14,367 nucleotides of DNA from Sva-07 sp964651825 (GTDB lineage: Bacteria > Actinomycetota > Acidimicrobiia > Acidimicrobiales > Ilumatobacteraceae): assembly GCA_964651825.1 (NCBI GenBank), contig CAZYWK010000088.1:1-14367 (forward strand), given 5' to 3'. Of this stretch, positions 1 through 7,170 are shown in pieces (the stretch's first letter is position 1; the number at the start of each line of letters is the position of its first letter). Made by a program: the position numbers and the translations under genes. Under the pieces are notes generated by a model. It was not told the DNA's origin. It was given only the letters and a program-made list of their open reading frames with translations, and did no database searches.

Positions 1-1184
1 CAGGGCAGCACGAGCGGCATGCGTTCCCAGCCGCGGACGGTGCTCGTGGGGGCCAGGCTGATGCCGGTGTAGTCGACGTCCCACTCCGGGAACCGGGTCA
101 GCAGTTCGTCGAGGGCGACGCGGCCTTGGAGCCGGGCGAGGCTGGCGCCGAGGCAGAAGTGCAGACCGAAGCCGAACGTGAGGTGCTGGATGTCGTGACG
201 GTGGATGTCGAAGACGTCCGGGTTCTCGTACCGGCGGGGATCACGGTTCGCCGCCGCCATGCTCAGGAGGACCGGGCTGCCGGCCGGGATCGTGGCGCCG
301 TGGAGCTCGACGTCGCGCATGGTGATCCGCGCCGTGGCGTGGCCGGTCGGCTCGAACCGGAGGGTCTCGTCGATCACCTTGGGGATGAGCGAACGGTCCT
401 CCACGATCTCGCGCCGCTGGTCGGGGTGCTCGGCGAGCACCTTGGCGAGCCAGCCGATCAACCGGCCGGTGGTCTCGTTGCCGGCGCCGGCGAGCACGGC
501 GGTGTAGGTCAGCACCTCCTGGCGGGTCAGCGTGCGTCGCTCGCCGTGCTCGTCGTCGAACTCGGCCGTGAGCAGTTGCGTCATCAGGTCGTCGGAGGGA
601 TGCTCGGCGCGCCACTCGATGTAGTCGGCGAACATGTCGCCGCTCGCCACCTGCTCCTGCTTGACCTCCATCGGCTCACCCCGCCTGGTGCGCAGGTCGG
701 CGTCGGTCTTGTCCCGCACTGCCACCTGATCCTCGGCGGGGATGCCGAGCAGCATGCCGATGACGCGCATCGGCAAGATGGCCCCCAGCTCGGTGATGAT
801 GTCGAAGCCCGACGAACCCACGAGCGGGTCGAGGCAACCGGCGCAGAACTCGCGGACCTGATCTTCGAGGGCAGCCATCCGGCGAGGTGTGAACACCCGT
901 GACATCAGGCTGCGGTGCATCGTGTGCAGCGGCGGATCCTCGAACAGGATCACTCCGGGCGGCAGCTCGACGCCGGCACGGATGATGTCGAGGATGTCGC
1001 TGCGCGTGCTGGAATACGTCTCCCAGTCGAGCAATGCGTGCTCGACGTCGGCGTGGCGCGTCAACATCCAGAAGTCGAACCGGTCGTTGTGGTACGCCGG
1101 CGCCTCTTCGCGCAGGCGCGTGTAGGTCGGGTACGGATCGGCGTTGATCTCGACGTCGTACGGGTCGTAGTAGACGGTGGCCAC
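1..1184 (-). CDS. Cytochrome P450, C-terminal end cut by the window edge
   Basis: A soluble class I bacterial P450 that would insert one oxygen atom into an organic substrate using electrons from a ferredoxin and reductase; neither partner is in the window. 394 codons are visible and the frame is still open at position 1. As P450s of this class are about 400-420 residues, only a few are probably missing. Signatures are complete: I-helix AGAGNETT (residues 232-239), the K-helix ETLR (273-276) and the haem loop FGFGLHFCLG (337-346) with Cys344 as thiolate ligand. There is no membrane anchor. The GTG start was chosen because the reading MATVYYDPYDVEINADPYPT matches the usual start of soluble actinobacterial P450s; GAAAGG lies about 11 nt upstream. 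It is divergent from the PPOX-like gene. The substrate is unknown; lipid, steroid or terpenoid substrates are common in related families, but nothing here decides. Confidence 0.95.
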   Translation of the reverse strand, partial: MATVYYDPYDVEINADPYPTYTRLREEAPAYHNDRFDFWMLTRHADVEHALLDWETYSSTRSDILDIIRAGVELPPGVILFEDPPLHTMHRSLMSRVFTPRRMAALEDQVREFCAGCLDPLVGSSGFDIITELGAILPMRVIGMLLGIPAEDQVAVRDKTDADLRTRRGEPMEVKQEQVASGDMFADYIEWRAEHPSDDLMTQLLTAEFDDEHGERRTLTRQEVLTYTAVLAGAGNETTGRLIGWLAKVLAEHPDQRREIVEDRSLIPKVIDETLRFEPTGHATARITMRDVELHGATIPAGSPVLLSMAAANRDPRRYENPDVFDIHRHDIQHLTFGFGLHFCLGASLARLQGRVALDELLTRFPEWDVDYTGISLAPTSTVRGWERMPLVLP

Positions 1185-1190
1185 GTCGAG

Positions 1191-1221
1191 AACGTACCTT
1201 TCGTTGGAACGACTGTTCAAC
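1191..1221 (-). promoter_or_regulatory. Candidate P450 promoter with overlapping inverted repeat
   Basis: On the minus strand a TACGTT hexamer (1191-1196, fitting the TAnnnT form of a -10) ends 6 nt before the P450 GTG, and TTGAAC (1216-1221) could be a -35 with a long 19-nt spacer. The imperfect inverted repeat GTTGGAAC-GACT-GTTCAAC (1203-1210 and 1215-1221) covers the -35 and spacer and could be an operator. If the -10 is real, transcription would start at or next to the GTG, giving a leaderless message. This is motif reading only. Confidence 0.3.
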
Positions 1222-1306
1222 ATTCGATCTCGCCACTGCGAGGTCCTGACCCCACGGAGAGGCCTGGTCACCGATGAGAGAGCAACGGCGTTCGAAGGCG
1301 ATCGCG

Positions 1307-1738
1307 ATGAGCGACGACGAGCGGGACGAGTTCCTGCGCACCGAGCGGACATGTCGCGTGGCAACGGTCGGAGGAGATGGCGCACCGCACGTCACCCCGC
1401 TGTGGTTCGTGTGGCACGACGGCTCGATCTGGCTGACCTCGCTGGTGCGCAGCCAACGGTGGACCGATCTCCAACGCGACGACCGCATCAGCGTCGTCGT
1501 CGACGCGGGCGAGGGCTACATGGAGCTCCGCGGCGTCGAGGTGTCCGGGCGGGCGACGGTGGTCGGCGAGGCGCCGCGCACCGGCGAGCCCGTTGCGGAG
1601 CTCGATCCCGTCGAGCGGATCAACGCCGACAAGTACGCGGGCGGCCAGGTGTTCCACGATGGCCGCCACGGCTGGCTGCGCATCGTGCCCGACAAGATCG
1701 TGAGCTGGGACTTCCGCAAGCTCGCCGCGCCGAAGTGA
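1307..1738 (+). CDS. PPOX-class (pyridoxamine oxidase-fold) probable F420-dependent protein
   Basis: A small split-barrel protein (143 residues from this start) of the flavin/F420-binding PPOX superfamily, which in actinobacteria mostly uses F420 or FMN to reduce or oxidise small molecules. The typical first strands are visible: RVATVGGDGAPHVTPLWFVW (residues 17-36), then the DGSIWLTS strand and the WTDLQRDDRISVVVD segment (52-66) that binds cofactor phosphate in relatives; the end WLRIVPDKIVSWDF fits the family. Two starts are possible. ATG 1307 has GAAGG (1294-1298) 8 nt upstream and gives the usual family N-terminus MSDDERDEFL. ATG 1274, with GGAGAGG (1256-1262) upstream, would add 11 basic residues. 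I prefer 1307. It is divergent from the P450 and convergent with the TetR end of the big operon. The substrate is unknown, and F420 rather than FMN use is inferred from family type. Confidence 0.85.
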   Translation: MSDDERDEFLRTERTCRVATVGGDGAPHVTPLWFVWHDGSIWLTSLVRSQRWTDLQRDDRISVVVDAGEGYMELRGVEVSGRATVVGEAPRTGEPVAELDPVERINADKYAGGQVFHDGRHGWLRIVPDKIVSWDFRKLAAPK

Positions 1739-1748
1739 GCTGAGGGCG

Positions 1749-1776
1749 GAGGACTGGCGCCGCCGCGGCGGTCCTC
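1749..1776. terminator. Hairpin between convergent genes, probable bidirectional terminator
   Basis: GAGGAC (1749-1754) pairs perfectly with GTCCTC (1771-1776), and an inner CGCC/GGCG stem closes around a GCCGC loop. The hairpin fills the 39-bp gap between the stop of the plus-strand PPOX-like gene and the stop of the minus-strand tetR gene. There is no U-tract on either side, which is common for GC-rich actinobacterial hairpins, so strong intrinsic termination is not proven. Confidence 0.5.
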
Positions 1777-1777
1777 G

Positions 1778-2365
1778 TCATCCCGGCGGCCCCTCGAGCT
1801 GGTCGAGATAGTGCTCGATCAGGGCGTACGTCTCGTCGATGCCGGTGCTCATCCCCATCGACCGTTCGAGAACGAGTGCACGTGACATGCCGGCGATCAG
1901 GACGAGCAGCGTGACCGGCGGTATCTCGCCGGCATCGAGGCCGCGTTCGCTGAGCGCTGCCTCGAGCTCTTTGAGCTGCTCGGTGCGGAAGCGCTCGGCG
2001 TAGTCGGCGAGCTCGGCCTTGATCACCTTGCGATGGTTGGCGAGCGCCATGAACTCGGTGAGCAGCCCGGCGCCGTCGGGGTCGGAGCTGATCTTCCAGA
2101 GAGCGTGCAGCGGTCGGGTTGACACGATGTTGCGCTGCTGACGTTGGAGCTGGTGATCGGCCCGCCGGCGCAGGGCGGCGATGAACAGGTCGTCGAGCGT
2201 CGGGAAGTAGTAGTGGACCAGCGCGGGCGTGACACCGGCGTCCTTGGCGATCCGCCGCGAGCTGACCGCCGCGTAGCCGTCGGCGAGCATGATCTGCTCG
2301 GTGACGTCGAGCAGCCGGGCCCGGGTCTCGGACGTCTCGGTTCCGGTACGGCGCGGCTTGCTCAT
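1778..2365 (-). CDS. TetR-family transcriptional regulator, last gene of the molybdenum-hydroxylase operon
   Basis: A 195-residue one-component repressor or activator. The N-terminal DNA-binding domain (about residues 10-56) reads ETRARLLDVTEQIMLADGYA, then the helix-turn-helix SSRRIAKDAGVTPALVHYYF (35-54) ending in the family's typical HYYF. The rest is a helical ligand-binding and dimer domain ending in a helix rich in acidic and hydrophobic residues. The ATG lies 4 nt after the coxS-like stop and has no Shine-Dalgarno sequence of its own, so translation probably depends on ribosomes finishing the upstream gene. Being the last gene of the operon suggests it regulates that operon, and its own synthesis, in response to a pathway intermediate; this is inference. 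A longer open frame continues upstream inside the small-subunit gene, but that part is a shadow reading. Confidence 0.93.
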   Translation of the reverse strand: MSKPRRTGTETSETRARLLDVTEQIMLADGYAAVSSRRIAKDAGVTPALVHYYFPTLDDLFIAALRRRADHQLQRQQRNIVSTRPLHALWKISSDPDGAGLLTEFMALANHRKVIKAELADYAERFRTEQLKELEAALSERGLDAGEIPPVTLLVLIAGMSRALVLERSMGMSTGIDETYALIEHYLDQLEGPPG

Positions 2366-2369
2366 GCCG

Positions 2370-2849
2370 TCATTCTGCCGCCGCGGCGGCGCGGACGGCG
2401 GTGATGATGCCCTGGTAGCCGGTGCAGCGGCACACGTTGCCGGAGAGGCCGACCCGGATCTCGTCGTCGGTCGGGTCGGGGTTGTCGCGGAGCAAGGCCG
2501 TCGCCGACACGACGAAGCCGGGCGTGCAGAACCCGCATTGCAGGCCGTGATGGTCGCGGAACGCGGCCTGCACCGTCGACAGCTCACCGTCGGCGCCGGC
2601 GATGCCTTCGATCGTGGTGATCTCCGAACCGTCGGCCTGAACGGCGAACATCAGGCACGACCGAACCGCGTCGCCGTCGACGAGCACGGAACACGCCCCG
2701 CACACGCCGTGCTCGCAGCCGAGGTGGGTGCCGGTCAGCCCGCAGCGTTCGCGGAGGTAGTCCGCGAGCGTGAGGCGTGGTGGCACGCTCGCGGCGCGGC
2801 GGGTTCCGTTGACCGTCACCGTGATCTGGTGGTCGGACACGTCAGTCAT
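2370..2849 (-). CDS. CoxS-type 2Fe-2S small subunit of a molybdenum hydroxylase
   Basis: The iron-sulfur subunit (159 residues) that passes electrons from the molybdenum centre to FAD in xanthine-oxidase-family heterotrimers. The plant-ferredoxin-type cluster is bound by Cys45, Cys50, Cys53 and Cys65 in CEHGVCGAC...RSC. The second cluster sits in the C-terminal helical domain at Cys105, Cys108, Cys140 and Cys142 in QCGFCTPGF...NVCRCTGYQ. All eight ligands are present and the length is normal. I chose the ATG at 2849 (MTDVSDHQITVTVNG): it overlaps the medium-subunit stop by 8 bp, and the family starts here. A start further upstream would add 11 residues lying inside the medium-subunit gene. 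It is followed by tetR after 4 nt. The order large-medium-small differs from the medium-small-large order of classical CO dehydrogenase operons. Confidence 0.96.
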   Translation of the reverse strand: MTDVSDHQITVTVNGTRRAASVPPRLTLADYLRERCGLTGTHLGCEHGVCGACSVLVDGDAVRSCLMFAVQADGSEITTIEGIAGADGELSTVQAAFRDHHGLQCGFCTPGFVVSATALLRDNPDPTDDEIRVGLSGNVCRCTGYQGIITAVRAAAAAE

Positions 2850-3708
2850 GTCGGGCCTCCTCGAGGGCGCGGGTGACGGCACGGGCGACGACGACTGCCC
2901 CGATGCGGGCGCGGTAGCCGGCCGAGCCGTTCAGGTCGGTCGGGATGTTGGTGAGCCCATCGACGACGAGCGCGCCGAGCGCCGTCGCGTCGACGGCCGC
3001 GGCACCGACGATCGATCGCTCGGCGACGCTCGCCCGCAGGGGTGTGGAACCGAGGCCGAACAGCCCGATTGCGCACCGTTCGACCGTTCCGCCGGCGGCG
3101 ATCGTGACGCCGATGGCGGCGCCGGCGATGGCGAAGTCACCGTGGCGGCGGGCGACCTCCTCGACGGCGAAGCCCGACTGCCCGGGCCACACCGGGAAGC
3201 GCAGACCGGTGAGCAGCTCGTCGTCGCCGAGGGCGGTCGAGAACGTCGTGTCGAAGAACTCGGCAGCCGGGATGTCGCGGCGGCCGCTCGGCCCTGCCAC
3301 CTCGAACACGGCATCGAGCGCGACAGCGACCGCTGGCAGCTCGGCGGCCGGATCGGCGTGGGCGAGCGAGCCGCCGATCGTGCCCCGGTTGCGGATCTGG
3401 AAATGGCCGATCAGCGGCAGCGCCCTCGCCAGCAACGGGACCTTCGCCGCCACGGTCGCGTCACGCCCGACCGTGGCCTGCGTGGTCGCCGCGCCGATCC
3501 ACACGTGATCGCCGCGATCCTCGACGCCGCGGATGCCTTCGACCTGGCGAAGGTCGACCAGGTCGGTGGGGGTGGCGAGCCGCAGCGCCATGAGCGGTGT
3601 GAGGCTCTGACCACCCGCGATCACCTTGGCGTCGTCGAGCTGGGAGAGCAGGCCGACGGCGTCGTCGACGGTCGTCGGCGCGTGGTACTCGAACACGACG
3701 GCCTTCAC
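2842..3708 (-). CDS. CoxM-type FAD-binding medium subunit of a molybdenum hydroxylase
   Basis: The flavoprotein subunit (288 residues, the normal length for CoxM-like proteins) that takes electrons from the 2Fe-2S subunit and hands them to a quinone or other acceptor. FAD-binding motifs of the family are visible: AGGQSLTPLM (31-40) and the TIGGSLAHADPAAE segment (110-123), preceded by IRNRGT. The C-terminal CO-dehydrogenase flavoprotein domain covers about residues 175-285. The GTG start overlaps the large-subunit stop as GTGA (3705-3708) and yields VKAVVFEYHAPTTVDDAV, the usual start of this family. The same frame stays open far upstream through the large-subunit gene, but that portion is arginine/proline-rich shadow reading. 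It is co-transcribed with the large and small subunits. Confidence 0.96.
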   Translation of the reverse strand: MKAVVFEYHAPTTVDDAVGLLSQLDDAKVIAGGQSLTPLMALRLATPTDLVDLRQVEGIRGVEDRGDHVWIGAATTQATVGRDATVAAKVPLLARALPLIGHFQIRNRGTIGGSLAHADPAAELPAVAVALDAVFEVAGPSGRRDIPAAEFFDTTFSTALGDDELLTGLRFPVWPGQSGFAVEEVARRHGDFAIAGAAIGVTIAAGGTVERCAIGLFGLGSTPLRASVAERSIVGAAAVDATALGALVVDGLTNIPTDLNGSAGYRARIGAVVVARAVTRALEEARHD

Positions 3709-6068
3709 GACGGTTCCGTTCCGGTCGCGGCCTTGTCGGTGACGGCTTGCTCGATGGCGGTGAGCAGCACCGACGGGCTGAACGGCAGGCGGGTGAGCTT
3801 CACGCCGAGCGGGGCGAGCGCATCGGCGACGGCGTTGGCGACCGCGGCCGGAGCGGCGATCGCGCCGCCCTCGCCGACGCCCTTGTACCCGCCCGGCCCG
3901 GGGCCCGGCGAATCGTCCATGTGCCCGTACTCGATGATCGGCACCTCGGTGCTCGTGGGGAGGAGGTAGTCGACGAACGTCGTGGCGAGCGGGTTGCCGT
4001 CGTCGTCCCACGGGAAGTCTTCGAACAGTGCGCCGCCGATGCCCTGCACGGTGCCACCGGCGATCTGTCCCTCCACGACGTTGGGGTTGATCATCGGCCC
4101 GCAGTCCTCCGCGACCACGTAGCGCAGGAGCGTGACGATGCCGGTGTCGGTGTCGACCTCGCACGTGCACACGTGGGTGGCGTTGGCCCACACGTTGGGC
4201 GCCTCGGACCGGTAGCGGGCGCTGGCTTCGAGGCCGAGCTCGATCTCCCGTGGCAGCTTGTCGTGGCCGAAGTAGGCGATGTTCGCGATCTCCGCGAACG
4301 ACAGCCCGATCGTCTCCGACCCGGCGACCGAGGCCCGGCCATCGGCAAGCACGATGTCGGCGGGTGAGGCCTCCAACACGTGCGCCGCGATCGTGGCGAT
4401 CTTCGTCCGCAGGATCGCGGCCGTGTCGCGGATCGCGCCGGCGACCATCGAGCCGCTGCGACTGCCGCCAGTGCCCGAGCCGAACGGGGTGAGGGCCGTG
4501 TCGCCCTGCACGGTGCTGACCATCGAGAGGTCGACACCGAGCGCGTCCGCGGTGAGCTGGATCGCCGTGGTCTCCAGGCTGTTGCCCGCCGAGCCGCCGG
4601 CGAGGTACACGTTCACGGCGCCGGACGGCTCGATGCGGATGGTCGCGCCCTCGCTGCCGTGGTGCGGCATGCCGCTGGCGGTCGGCTCGACATAGCTGGC
4701 GGTGCCGACGCCGAGGTAGCGGCCATCGGCGCGGGCCGCGGCCTGCTCCGCGCGGAACGCGTCGTAGTCGACGAGGTCGAGCGCCATCTCGAACGTCTCG
4801 AGCGGCGTCATGTCGGTGAGCTGCATCCGGTTGGCGGTCGAGTAGGGCAGCTCGTCCTTGCCCAGGAGGTTGCGGCGGCGCAGGTCGGCCGGGTCGACAC
4901 CGAGCTGGCGGGCGGCGATGTCGAGGGTCATCTCGCGGGCGACCGTCTCGAACTGCCACGGCCCGCGGTAGGCGGTGCGGCCGGGCGTGTTCGTGAACAT
5001 GCACGTGGCGGTCCACGTCGCGTTCGCCAGCCGGTACCCGCCGGGGAAGATCATCCCGACCGCGGCTGCTACACCCACGGGCCATGGCACCGGGTAGGCG
5101 CCGATGTCCTGCACCACGTCGATCGTGCCGGCGAGCCACGTGCCGTCGGCGTCGAAGGCCATCCGGACGTCGCCGTACTCGCGGCGCGAGCTGCTGGCCA
5201 TCAGGTTCTCGCGCCGGTCCTCGATGAACTTCAAGGCGCCGCGCACCTTGCGGGCCGCCAGCAGCACGCAGATGTCCTCGCGGTGGGCCTGGATCTTCTG
5301 GCCGAACGCGCCGCCGGTGTCGCGGGCGATCACCCGCACCTGGTTCTCCGGGATGCCGAGCAGCCGGGCGGCGAAGCCGCGCAGGTCGTGTGGGGCCTGG
5401 GTGGCGGCCCACACCGTGAGCGTGCCGTCGGGGGCCGACCACTCGGCGACGATGCCGCGCGTCTCCATCGGACAGGCGACGTAGGCCTGCTGGAAGATGG
5501 TCTCCTCGACGACGAGTGCGGCCTCGTCGAACACCGGCGCCAGCTTCTCGGCCGGGCGCCCGCCGAGCTGGCCGGCGACGTTGTTCGCCCAGCCTTCGTG
5601 CACGAGCTCGTCGTTGGTGATCGCGGTCGTGTGGTCGACGACCGCTGGCAGCGGGTCGTAGTCGACGTCCACGAGATCGACGGCGTCCTCGGCGACGTAC
5701 CGGTCGTCGGCCACCACGAGCGCGACGAGATCGCCGACGAACCGGACTTCACCTTCAGCGAGCGGAGGTCGTGGCGTGTCGGGGATGTCCTTGCCCATCA
5801 TGGCGTACCACGCCTCGTGGACGCCGGGGTTGAGGTCGCCGGCGGTGAACACCGCGTGCACGCCGGGCAGGGCCAGCGCGGCGGAGGTGTCGATGCTCAC
5901 GATGCGGGCACGGGCGAACGGGCTGCGCACGAAGCAGGCGTGCACCATGCCGGGCCGCACGATGTCGTCGACGTAGGTGCCATGCCCGGTGATCAGCCTG
6001 GCGTCCTCCACGCGGGGTACCCGGGCCCCGGCGTAGCGTGCCGCACCCGGTGCGATCTCGACACTCAC
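3705..6068 (-). CDS. CoxL/XDH-family molybdopterin-binding large subunit with atypical AYRGPWQ active-site loop
   Basis: The catalytic subunit (787 residues, normal length) carrying the molybdenum-cytosine-dinucleotide-type cofactor. Domains: N-terminal aldehyde-oxidase a/b hammerhead (about 20-140), then the two molybdenum-binding domains to the C-terminus. Visible cofactor and catalytic elements are GGAFGQK (252-258), the active-site loop TAYRGPWQFET (365-375) and GVGEGGAI (730-737), with Glu733 matching the conserved catalytic glutamate. Known families: form I CO dehydrogenase has AYxCSFR with an essential Cys, form II has AYRGAGR. Here the Cys is absent, so this is not a classical CO dehydrogenase; it is more likely a hydroxylase for an aldehyde, heterocycle or other organic substrate. 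The GTG start overlaps the VOC gene stop by 4 bp. No maturation genes (XdhC/CoxD-I types) are in the window. Confidence 0.95.
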   Translation of the reverse strand: MSVEIAPGAARYAGARVPRVEDARLITGHGTYVDDIVRPGMVHACFVRSPFARARIVSIDTSAALALPGVHAVFTAGDLNPGVHEAWYAMMGKDIPDTPRPPLAEGEVRFVGDLVALVVADDRYVAEDAVDLVDVDYDPLPAVVDHTTAITNDELVHEGWANNVAGQLGGRPAEKLAPVFDEAALVVEETIFQQAYVACPMETRGIVAEWSAPDGTLTVWAATQAPHDLRGFAARLLGIPENQVRVIARDTGGAFGQKIQAHREDICVLLAARKVRGALKFIEDRRENLMASSSRREYGDVRMAFDADGTWLAGTIDVVQDIGAYPVPWPVGVAAAVGMIFPGGYRLANATWTATCMFTNTPGRTAYRGPWQFETVAREMTLDIAARQLGVDPADLRRRNLLGKDELPYSTANRMQLTDMTPLETFEMALDLVDYDAFRAEQAAARADGRYLGVGTASYVEPTASGMPHHGSEGATIRIEPSGAVNVYLAGGSAGNSLETTAIQLTADALGVDLSMVSTVQGDTALTPFGSGTGGSRSGSMVAGAIRDTAAILRTKIATIAAHVLEASPADIVLADGRASVAGSETIGLSFAEIANIAYFGHDKLPREIELGLEASARYRSEAPNVWANATHVCTCEVDTDTGIVTLLRYVVAEDCGPMINPNVVEGQIAGGTVQGIGGALFEDFPWDDDGNPLATTFVDYLLPTSTEVPIIEYGHMDDSPGPGPGGYKGVGEGGAIAAPAAVANAVADALAPLGVKLTRLPFSPSVLLTAIEQAVTDKAATGTEPS

Positions 6069-6604
6069 CGTGGTGGCGTCCCCCGCGGCTCGTCCCACCA
6101 GGGCATCATCTTGAACACCATGGCGTCGGGATCGTGGATCAGTTCGAGGTACACGCCGATCTCGTCGACCGTGTCGAGGTAGCAGAAGCGGGAGTTGCCC
6201 ATCACGCCCGACATGATCGGCGCGTATCCGTCGTCGATCGCCGCGTGCCGCAGCCCGTCGTAGTCGTCGACGAAGAAGCCGAGGTGATGCGCGCCCGGCC
6301 CCCGCTCGGCGAGCAGGTCGAAGTGCAGGCCCTCGCCGCGCAGCGGCTGGATCAGCTCGATCATCATGTTGCCACTGCGCCCGAACGCCAGCCCGAGGTC
6401 GCACTGCACCGTCCGGCTGGAGCCCTCGGCACCCAGTTCCCACGGCGTCGTCGACTCGAACTCGAAGTACTTCGTGCACCCGAACGAGCGGCGCATCGAC
6501 TCCTTGGCGGCCTCCAGGTCGTCGACGACGAACGCCTGCTGGCGCAGGTACGGGCCGAGCCGGCCCATCACCGCGCCGAGGTTGCCAGCGGTGTGGCTGT
6601 TCAC
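6065..6604 (-). CDS. VOC (glyoxalase-fold) protein, epimerase/lyase-like
   Basis: A 179-residue vicinal-oxygen-chelate protein, with paired beta-alpha-beta-beta-beta units that hold a metal and catalyse epimerisation, isomerisation or lyase chemistry. The first module starts at LRQQAFVVDDLEAA (20-33), and its end IELIQP holds Glu83. The second starts at GAHHLGFFVDDYD (104-116) with His106/His107, and ends at YLELI with Glu154. The order matches the methylmalonyl-CoA-epimerase/Glyoxalase_4 type, but the usual first His ligand is Gln22 or Gln23, so metal binding may differ. The GTG start overlaps the preceding SnoaL-like stop as GTGA. Starting further upstream would add 21 residues lying within that gene. 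Its place between the SnoaL-like and molybdenum-enzyme genes argues for a role in the same pathway, not in methylglyoxal detoxification; the substrate is unknown. Confidence 0.85.
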   Translation of the reverse strand: MNSHTAGNLGAVMGRLGPYLRQQAFVVDDLEAAKESMRRSFGCTKYFEFESTTPWELGAEGSSRTVQCDLGLAFGRSGNMMIELIQPLRGEGLHFDLLAERGPGAHHLGFFVDDYDGLRHAAIDDGYAPIMSGVMGNSRFCYLDTVDEIGVYLELIHDPDAMVFKMMPWWDEPRGTPPR

Positions 6605-7170
6605 CAGCGCTCCGCGGGGGTGTCCATCGTCATCGGCCGGGCGTACGACGGGTCGTCGGTGTCCCACGTGCCCTTGATGAAGCCGGCGAAGCCGCCCTGG
6701 GAGATGGCGGAGGTGTCACCGTTCATCGTCCATTCGATGGTGCAGCGGCGCAGGGCGATCTTCCACACGCCATCGCGGCGTTCGAGCCGGTCGAGGTAGC
6801 GCCCGCCGATGAGGGCGACCGTGCGGCCGTCGCGGACGCGCATCGTGCCGATCACGTAGCTCTCGGCGTGCGCGACGTCGCCGTCGATCTCACAGGTGTG
6901 GGTGGTGATGTTGTGGAGGTGGTCGATGAAGATCGACGAGTGCGCCTCGTTGGCGTACGTGCCGTACTCGGGGCCCGACTTCACGACCGGGCCGTGCTCG
7001 TCGACGGCGTCGTCGAAGTAGACGCTCGTCATCAGGGCGAGATCGTGGCGGTCGTGGCCGCGCGATTGGTTCATCACGCAGTCGAGGATGCCCTGGCGGT
7101 CGTTCAGGTGCCGCACCTCGGCGCGCAGCGCGGCCAGCTGGTCGTCGATGGTGCCGGGTTCGACGGTCAT
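6601..7170 (-). CDS. SnoaL/NTF2-like protein (SnoaL_4 type, possible dehydratase or isomerase)
   Basis: A 189-residue cone-fold protein of the nuclear-transport-factor-2-like superfamily, which includes scytalone dehydratase, ketosteroid isomerase and bile-acid 7-alpha dehydratase. The typical core is visible: an N-terminal helix LNDRQGILDCV (22-32), SRGHDRHDLALMTSVYFDDA (36-55) with Asp40 and Asp43, His86 before the ITTHTCEIDGDVA strand (88-100), then YVIGTM and GRYLDRLERRDGVWKI (123-138). At the position where relatives usually have a Tyr before the RGxDR segment there is Gln35. The ATG overlaps the stop of the CMD-like gene as ATGA and the gene ends in a GTGA overlap with the VOC gene, so both ends look translationally coupled. 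No signal peptide. A role in dehydration, isomerisation or proton shuttling is family-based inference; a non-enzymatic binding role is also possible. Confidence 0.82.
   Translation of the reverse strand: MTVEPGTIDDQLAALRAEVRHLNDRQGILDCVMNQSRGHDRHDLALMTSVYFDDAVDEHGPVVKSGPEYGTYANEAHSSIFIDHLHNITTHTCEIDGDVAHAESYVIGTMRVRDGRTVALIGGRYLDRLERRDGVWKIALRRCTIEWTMNGDTSAISQGGFAGFIKGTWDTDDPSYARPMTMDTPAERW

Noticed and set aside
126..902. A 258-codon plus-strand frame opposite the P450.
   Set aside because: It is antisense to the P450, whose I-helix, ExxR and haem motifs are unambiguous.
3709..5442. Upstream extension of the medium-subunit frame through the large-subunit gene, suggesting a long fusion.
   Set aside because: The extension is Arg/Pro-rich shadow sequence; the CoxM family begins at the GTG at 3708, exactly at the GTGA overlap.
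2370..6068. A functional aerobic CO dehydrogenase.
   Set aside because: The large subunit lacks the AYxCSFR loop and its Cys, the subunit order is large-medium-small, and no CoxD-G maturation genes are present in the window.
4380..6182. A 600-codon open frame on the plus strand opposite the large subunit.
   Set aside because: It is antisense to a well-supported CoxL-type gene, is rich in Arg/Gly/Val/His with no recognisable motif, and is explained by high GC content keeping other frames open.
6069..6479. N-terminal extension of the large subunit to a 924-residue protein.
   Set aside because: The added 137 residues overlap the VOC gene in another frame and match no domain; GTG 6068 gives the normal CoxL length and N-terminus.
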